NCBI RefSeq assembly: GCF_042654985.1
Contig: NZ_JBHSMT010000009.1
Span: 77,486-141,485, forward strand
Source: Paraherbaspirillum soli
GTDB lineage: Bacteria > Pseudomonadota > Gammaproteobacteria > Burkholderiales > Burkholderiaceae_D
Length of the DNA stretch: 64,000 nt
Direction of reading: 5' to 3'
In this document: one piece after another, positions 60,227 through 64,000 of the stretch
Numbering within the stretch: position 1 is the stretch's first letter
Layout of the letters: each line of letters begins with the position of its first letter
The notes under the pieces: generated by a model
Told to the model about the DNA's origin: nothing
The model's database searches: none
Seen by the model: only the letters and a program-made list of their open reading frames with translations
Position numbers and translations under genes: made by a program

Positions 60227-61418
60227 CAGCCAACTCCGGTGAGTGGCGCAAGGCCGTCGCCAGATCGGCGACCACCATCACGCAGTTATTGCCGCCGAAT
60301 CCAAACGCATTGACCATCAGGCAGTTGGCGGCAAGCGGTCGACCCTGCTGCATCACGACATCGACCTCGCCCAAAGCCGGATCGGCCTCGCTCAAGCCGG
60401 CGGTGGGCGGCAATTGCCCGGTCTTCAAGGCCAGAGTCGCCGCCAGCAACGAAAAAGAACCGGCTGCCGCTTGCGGGTGGCCCATGGTCGATTTGATCGC
60501 GGTGACCGGCGGGATCGCCGCGCCGAACACTGCACGCAAAGCATTGACCTCGGCCAAGTCGTTGGCCTGACTGCCGGTGCCGTGGGCAAACACGCCGCCA
60601 ATCGCGGCCGGTTGCATGCCGCTGGTTTCCAGCGCCTGCGTCATCGCGCGCGCAATGCCGCCCGTGTTCGGCGCGGTCACATGATCGGCATCGCAGCCGA
60701 TGCCGTAACCCAGGATCACGCCATGTATGTGGGCGCCGCGCCGCAACGCCGCCGACAGCGACTCCAGGCAGAAGCAGACCGAACCTTCCGACAACACCAC
60801 GCCCTTGCGCTGCGCATTGAATGGCCGGCACTGGTCATCCGTGGTCAGCCGCAAGCCGCTGAAACCGCAGGCGGTGTATTCCAGCAAAACATCGACGCCA
60901 CCGGCCAGCATCACATCGGCCTCGCCGCCAGCGATCGCGTCAATCGCCAGGGCCGGCGCCAGCAGACCGGACGAGCAGGCGGTCGACAACAAACTGGTCG
61001 GCCCGCTCCAGTGCTGCTTGGCCGACGCCAGGATATGCGAGCCGTCCAGCGCCTCGGGATGCCGCGATGAAGTGGGTGCCAACAAGCCCTGTTCCAAGCC
61101 CTCGACCCCGGCAGTGGTCGAAGAAAAATAACAACCTATCCGGCCCGCATCCGCCGCCAGACCGGCATCGCTCAGCGCCTGCTCGATCGAGAAACCGGCG
61201 AGTGCGTCTATCCGCTTGCCGCCACCATCGCGCTCGACGGCGTGCCAAACCTGCTCTGGTATTTCCACCACGTTGTCATGCGGATAAAGGCTCAGGTCGC
61301 CGCGCGACCAGCCGCCGCGCAGGTCATGCTGCGCCAGCAGGCCATCCCAAAACGCGGCCGCACTGACACCCGCCGGCGACACCACGCCGATGCCGGTGAT
61401 GGCTACCGGCTCATTCAT
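60216..61418 (-). CDS. Beta-ketoacyl-ACP synthase, FabF/KS-alpha type
   Basis: 400 residues from the ATG at 61418 (MNEPVAITGIGVVSPAG), which overlaps the ACP stop. The complete triad is present: Cys148 (STACSSG), His279 (AHGTGSQAND) and His314 (KSTMGHPQAAAG, Lys309), plus GFGGNN near the end. It catalyses decarboxylative Claisen condensation of malonyl-ACP with acyl-ACP. With the short partner, ACPs, KR and DH it makes a type II-like, discrete line. AT/FabD supply is expected from the housekeeping set. Confidence 0.93.
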   Translation of the reverse strand: MNEPVAITGIGVVSPAGVSAAAFWDGLLAQHDLRGGWSRGDLSLYPHDNVVEIPEQVWHAVERDGGGKRIDALAGFSIEQALSDAGLAADAGRIGCYFSSTTAGVEGLEQGLLAPTSSRHPEALDGSHILASAKQHWSGPTSLLSTACSSGLLAPALAIDAIAGGEADVMLAGGVDVLLEYTACGFSGLRLTTDDQCRPFNAQRKGVVLSEGSVCFCLESLSAALRRGAHIHGVILGYGIGCDADHVTAPNTGGIARAMTQALETSGMQPAAIGGVFAHGTGSQANDLAEVNALRAVFGAAIPPVTAIKSTMGHPQAAAGSFSLLAATLALKTGQLPPTAGLSEADPALGEVDVVMQQGRPLAANCLMVNAFGFGGNNCVMVVADLATALRHSPELADAA

Positions 61419-61665
61419 CGCGGCACCCGGCCAGCATCGCGCGTTCCACATTGTCGGCCAGCGTGCTGCAGCTCAAATTGCTCATCGTGGCCGGATCGAA
61501 TTCGATTTGATAGCGCATTTGCAGCTTGACCACGACGTCGATCAACTCGACCGAACTCAAGCCGACGTCGGCCAGCAATGCGGTGTCGCCGATCTCATCC
61601 GTCTTCATCATCAGAATGTCGGCGACGATTTCCTTGACAGCATGGAGCACTTCATTTTTGATCAT
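61411..61665 (-). CDS. Acyl carrier protein (ACP-1)
   Basis: 84 residues, acidic helical. The phosphopantetheine site is Ser38 in LLADVGLSSVELIDVV, where SS replaces the more usual DS. GAGGTAATAA precedes the ATG. It is directly followed by KS-alpha with an overlapping ATG/stop. ACP-1 and ACP-2 differ in length and sequence, so they may have separate roles, for example starter and extender carriers. Confidence 0.92.
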   Translation of the reverse strand: MIKNEVLHAVKEIVADILMMKTDEIGDTALLADVGLSSVELIDVVVKLQMRYQIEFDPATMSNLSCSTLADNVERAMLAGCRDE

Positions 61666-61686
61666 TTATTACCTCAGTAAAGAAGT

Positions 61687-61772
61687 AGGGCGGATGAGCG
61701 TAGCGTTATCCGCCGATGGATGTCCCACATGCATATAGAACGGCGGAAGACGCTGCGCTTTTCCGCCCTACG
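61687..61772. repeat. REP-A repeat supplying the stop of the MFS gene
   Basis: Arms GTAGGGCGGATGAGCGTAGC and GCTGCGCTTTTCCGCCCTAC. On the minus strand CGTAGGGCGG gives the TAG that ends the MFS gene (61768-61770). Confidence 0.85.
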
Positions 61773-63219
61773 CCCGACGCCGCATCGCAAACTGCACCGA
61801 ACAAACCGCCGCCAGCGTCGCGCCCGCAGCCACCGTGAAATTGACCCAGGAGATGCCGCTGGCTGCCGAACCGGCTTTCAGCACCGCGAAATACAGCGTG
61901 CCCAAAGTCGCGATGCCGATCACGATCGACAACTGCACAGTGGTGGTGACCAGGCCGCTCAAGGCCGGCGCTTGCGCCGGCGGCACATAGCCGGTCATCT
62001 GATTGACCACCGTGCCGAACGACAAACCATGACTGCTGCCGGCGACAAACAGCAAAGGCAGCATTGCCGCCATCTTCCAGCCCCAATGCAGGGCCGCAAC
62101 GCCGAACAGCAGATTGGCGGTCGCCATCGCGATGAATGCCGCGGTCGGGGTCCAGCGCAACAGCCGCGCCGGCAGTTTCGACCAGTGCAGATTGGACAGT
62201 CCGAAGCCCAGCGCATAAGCGGTAAACACAAAGCCCGAAATCATCGGCGAGAAGCCCAGCCCCGATTGCAAATACAGTGCAATCACGAACAACCAGCCGC
62301 CGTAACCGATAAAGCCGATAGACACCACCAACAGCCCGATCCGCACCCCTGGCGCAAACACCGCGTCCAGGTTGATCAGAGGATTGCCGCCGCGGCGCGC
62401 CAGCATTTTCTCGAACAGGCCGAACACGATCAGTCCCAGCACGCCAAATCCCATGCTGATCCAGGTCCAGCTTTGCCAATCGACTTCCTGCCCAAAAATC
62501 AGCGGCACCACGATCAACAGCATCGACAAGGTCAGCGCGATCACGCCGACGATATCCAACTTGCGCTTGTCCTTGCCGCGCGTATCCGGCAACACCGAAC
62601 CCGCGTAACAAAGCAGCGCCAGGCCGATCGGCACATTGATCAGGAACGCCGGACGCCAGCTGCTGCCCAGGATATTGACCGTGATGATGGCCCCGCCCAG
62701 CAACTGGCCCAAGGCCGAGCCCATGCCGAGAATCATCGAGTAATAACCGATCGCCCGCGCTCGCTCCGCTCCTTCAAAATGGCGCTGGATCAGCGACAGC
62801 ACTTGCGGCACCATCAACGCCGCTCCCAAGCCCTGTATCACCCGGCCCACCACCAGCAAAGAAGTGAACGGCGCCAGGCCGCACACCAGCGACGACGCCG
62901 TAAATATCGACACGCCGATCACGAACAACTTGCGGTAACCGTAATCGTCGCCCAGCCGCGCCCCGCTCACCAGGAACACCGCGTAGGCCAACACATAACC
63001 GGCCACCACCATTTGCAGCAGCGCGCCCGAAATCCCCAAGTCCTGACGCAGCGCCGGCGCCGCGACGTTGACAATCGACGTATCCATCGCCGCCATGGCC
63101 TGACCGACCAGCAGCAGAGGCAGCATCCAGCGGTGACGGGTGGTGGTTGCGATGGCAGGGCTGCCGCCGGAAACCGGCAGTGACACCACCTGTGCACTCG
63201 CGTTCTTGATTGTGGCCAT
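61768..63219 (-). CDS. MFS exporter, DHA2 family (14 TM)
   Basis: 483 residues from the ATG at 63219 (MATIKNASAQVVSLP). About 14 hydrophobic segments; the family motif LLVGQAMAAMDTSIVNVAAP, motif A-like GARLGDDYGYRKLFVIG, and RVIQGLGAALMVPQVLSL. It probably exports the pathway product or gives self-resistance; it is the first gene of the KS operon as transcribed. The frame to 63300 lacks a good start. Its stop codon is inside a REP-A repeat. Confidence 0.88.
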   Translation of the reverse strand: MATIKNASAQVVSLPVSGGSPAIATTTRHRWMLPLLLVGQAMAAMDTSIVNVAAPALRQDLGISGALLQMVVAGYVLAYAVFLVSGARLGDDYGYRKLFVIGVSIFTASSLVCGLAPFTSLLVVGRVIQGLGAALMVPQVLSLIQRHFEGAERARAIGYYSMILGMGSALGQLLGGAIITVNILGSSWRPAFLINVPIGLALLCYAGSVLPDTRGKDKRKLDIVGVIALTLSMLLIVVPLIFGQEVDWQSWTWISMGFGVLGLIVFGLFEKMLARRGGNPLINLDAVFAPGVRIGLLVVSIGFIGYGGWLFVIALYLQSGLGFSPMISGFVFTAYALGFGLSNLHWSKLPARLLRWTPTAAFIAMATANLLFGVAALHWGWKMAAMLPLLFVAGSSHGLSFGTVVNQMTGYVPPAQAPALSGLVTTTVQLSIVIGIATLGTLYFAVLKAGSAASGISWVNFTVAAGATLAAVCSVQFAMRRRA

Positions 63220-63514
63220 TTCTATTACTTCACTTTCCAAACAACGCCGCCCATGCGCTTGCACGTGAGGGCAAAGCCTATTGATTAATCGTTGGAGCAA
63301 TACAGCGTTGTGCCGCCATATCGGTTTTCAGGGATGAGGTCCCGGCTGCGCTTGAACAGCGGCTAGCGCAGGTGCAGAACCATCATTCAGGCAAGATGTT
63401 TTACCTGTCGGGCATCACTTCGCGGCTGTGCTCTGACAGCAGCAACTGAATTGTCCAGGCGGCAACGCATCTTGATTTTCGTTCAGAGAGTAAGGTCGAT
63501 TGAGCAAATTTGTT
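63220..63514. other. Upstream region of the KS operon
   Basis: About 295 bases without a gene. It contains the putative leader of the MFS-KS operon between the ATG (63219) and the lux-box-like palindrome. GTGAAGTAATAGAA is close to the start. No promoter can be fixed by eye. Confidence 0.3.
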
Positions 63515-63534
63515 ACCTGTCAAATATTACGGGT
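63515..63534. promoter_or_regulatory. lux-box-like palindrome 3
   Basis: ACCTGTCAAATATTACGGGT: arms ACCTGTCA and TTACGGGT, 6 of 8 complementary, spacer AATA. Left arm is identical to the consensus of the other two boxes. It is ~295 bases upstream of the MFS-KS operon, rather far, and could also act on a gene to the right outside the window. Confidence 0.45.
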
Positions 63535-63597
63535 AGGCAAATTTTGAAAAGCTCGCTTATTTTTGAATGGAGTGACGTCGGTAAAAACGGCAAGGAG

Positions 63598-63670
63598 ATT
63601 GGGCTGGAAAGTCCAACGTTTGGTGGCGACGGAGATGGAAATGTTGGGCTTTGGAGTCCAAGCTACCAAC
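63598..63670. repeat. REP-E repeat
   Basis: TTGGGCTGGAAAGTCCAACG, TTTGGTGGCGACGGAG, then TTGGGCTTTGGAGTCCAAGC. Related to 43336 and 44030. Confidence 0.7.
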
Positions 63671-63764
63671 TGCCCGGATTGTCATGGCATCCAATAGTGT
63701 TTATAGTCGGCCCGTCCCCTGAAAAGAAAGACTAGGGGGATGAGGTTTAGCAGCCTGATTACAC

Positions 63765-63897
63765 GCTCGGCGAACGGGCCGCTTCTTGCGGCTATTTTTT
63801 CGTTCGCTCTGCCTTCGCACGTCCCTATGGGCGGCGATGGTGGGGAAGCCGCAAGGCTTGCCGGGTTTGGGTGTGTACCGGTCTGCTAACCCTATCA
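63765..63897 (+). ncRNA. C4-like antisense/leader RNA
   Basis: Order of elements: GGGCCGCTTCTTGCGGCT + T-run, TCCCTATGGGCGGCGATGGT, GGGAAGCCGCAAGGCTTGCC, GGGTTTGG and GTACCGGTCTGCTAACCC. This is the clearest of the three C4-like copies in the window and close to what I recall of the Rfam C4 consensus. A small reading frame starts just after it and runs off the window. Confidence 0.6.
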
Positions 63898-63908
63898 TTC
63901 GCCGTCGT

Positions 63909-64000
63909 GTGTCAAGAACGCAAAAGCCGAAGTATCGGCCGCTGCGATGCTTTATTGAAGATGAGGGTCGGCCCCTCGTGATCGGCGTGCAGGCGCAGGT
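63909..64000 (+). CDS. Possible start of a small gene after the C4-like leader (3' end outside)
   Basis: From GTG 63909 the frame is open to the edge: MSRTQKPKYRPLRCFIEDEG, then RPLVIGVQAQ. The codon pattern looks coding, and the place after a C4-like leader is that of the other cassette genes, but there is no strong Shine-Dalgarno and the shared start M-T-Y-A-x-x-PD is absent. Only ~30 codons visible. Confidence 0.35.
   Translation, partial: MSRTQKPKYRPLRCFIEDEGRPLVIGVQAQ

Noticed and set aside
61706..62611. Frame opposite or within the MFS gene reaching into REP-A
   Set aside because: Out-of-frame read of the MFS gene; Arg/Gly-rich without domain.
45739..63219. Bacterial polyyne (collimonin/caryoynencin-type) cluster
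   Set aside because: That class needs a fatty acyl-AMP ligase, several acyl-ACP desaturases and a rubredoxin-type gene; none are present here.
45739..63219. Aryl polyene cluster
   Set aside because: KS/CLF, ACPs, DH and KR overlap with that class, but the acyltransferase, glycosyltransferase, LolA-like and MMPL exporter genes are missing and the oxidases are foreign to it.
45739..63219. Fragin/valdiazen-type (ham/pvf) cluster
   Set aside because: The AurF/cupin/HDO set is reminiscent, but there is no NRPS or adenylation gene, which that chemistry requires.
63451..63735. 94-codon frame at the right end
   Set aside because: It runs through the lux-box-like site, a REP-E repeat and the start of the C4-like leader; not a gene.

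Overview
This is a GC-rich proteobacterial chromosome segment. Its gene content, and several families of interspersed palindromic repeats, point to a betaproteobacterium of the Oxalobacteraceae, plausibly Collimonas or a relative; no rRNA or other marker gene is present to confirm this. I see no tRNA, rRNA, complete insertion sequence or CRISPR array.

Layout. 1-6.7 kb: 3' end of fumC, then tamA-tamB (outer-membrane assembly). 7-11.6 kb: a methyltransferase, a DUF218 protein, then a more AT-rich accessory stretch with small membrane proteins, a Sel1-repeat protein and a lone AAA ATPase. 11.7-20.4 kb: an MFS exporter, a fused pabB-pabC, an intimin/invasin-type adhesin with an unusual C-terminal P-domain, a small DMT permease and a higBA toxin-antitoxin pair. 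20.5-33.7 kb: an mdtABC-type RND efflux operon with its outer-membrane channel, next to a Spy-like chaperone gene and a divergent two-component system. The layout resembles the BaeSR/MdtABC/Spy circuit of enterics. 34-35.2 kb: a class III CoA-transferase. 35.2-36.8 kb: a repeat-dense region. 36.9-44 kb: an orphan type VI secretion effector module (vgrG with a 10-N assembly gap, DUF4123 adaptor, two tandem DUF3304 lipoprotein genes with a truncated effector start between them, and a Tle1-type lipase). 44-45.5 kb: a SymE-like small gene and an isochorismatase-family hydrolase.

45.7-63.2 kb looks like one biosynthetic locus that I cannot match to a described pathway. It holds a discrete (type II-like) ketosynthase with a shortened KS-beta/chain-length-factor-like partner, two acyl carrier proteins, a FabZ-type dehydratase, a FabG-type ketoreductase, an SDR with a degenerate active site, an alpha/beta hydrolase with a predicted Cys nucleophile, two thioesterases, a phosphopantetheinyl transferase and an exporter. 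These sit with three potential nitrogen- or carbon-oxidising metalloproteins: an AurF-type diiron oxygenase with all seven ligands, a heme-oxygenase-like diiron oxidase and a cupin. A sterol-desaturase-family membrane oxygenase and a metal-uptake operon lie within it. Three 20-bp lux-box-like palindromes lie in its divergent or terminal promoter regions (47981, 53009, 63515), so I infer quorum-sensing control by a LuxR-type protein encoded outside the window.

Two other patterns recur. Several repeat families (called REP-A to REP-E here) sit at gene ends and in places supply stop codons. Small orphan genes that share the start M-[TS]-[YF]-A-x-x-PD follow leaders resembling the phage C4 antisense RNA, with a further C4-like leader at the right edge.
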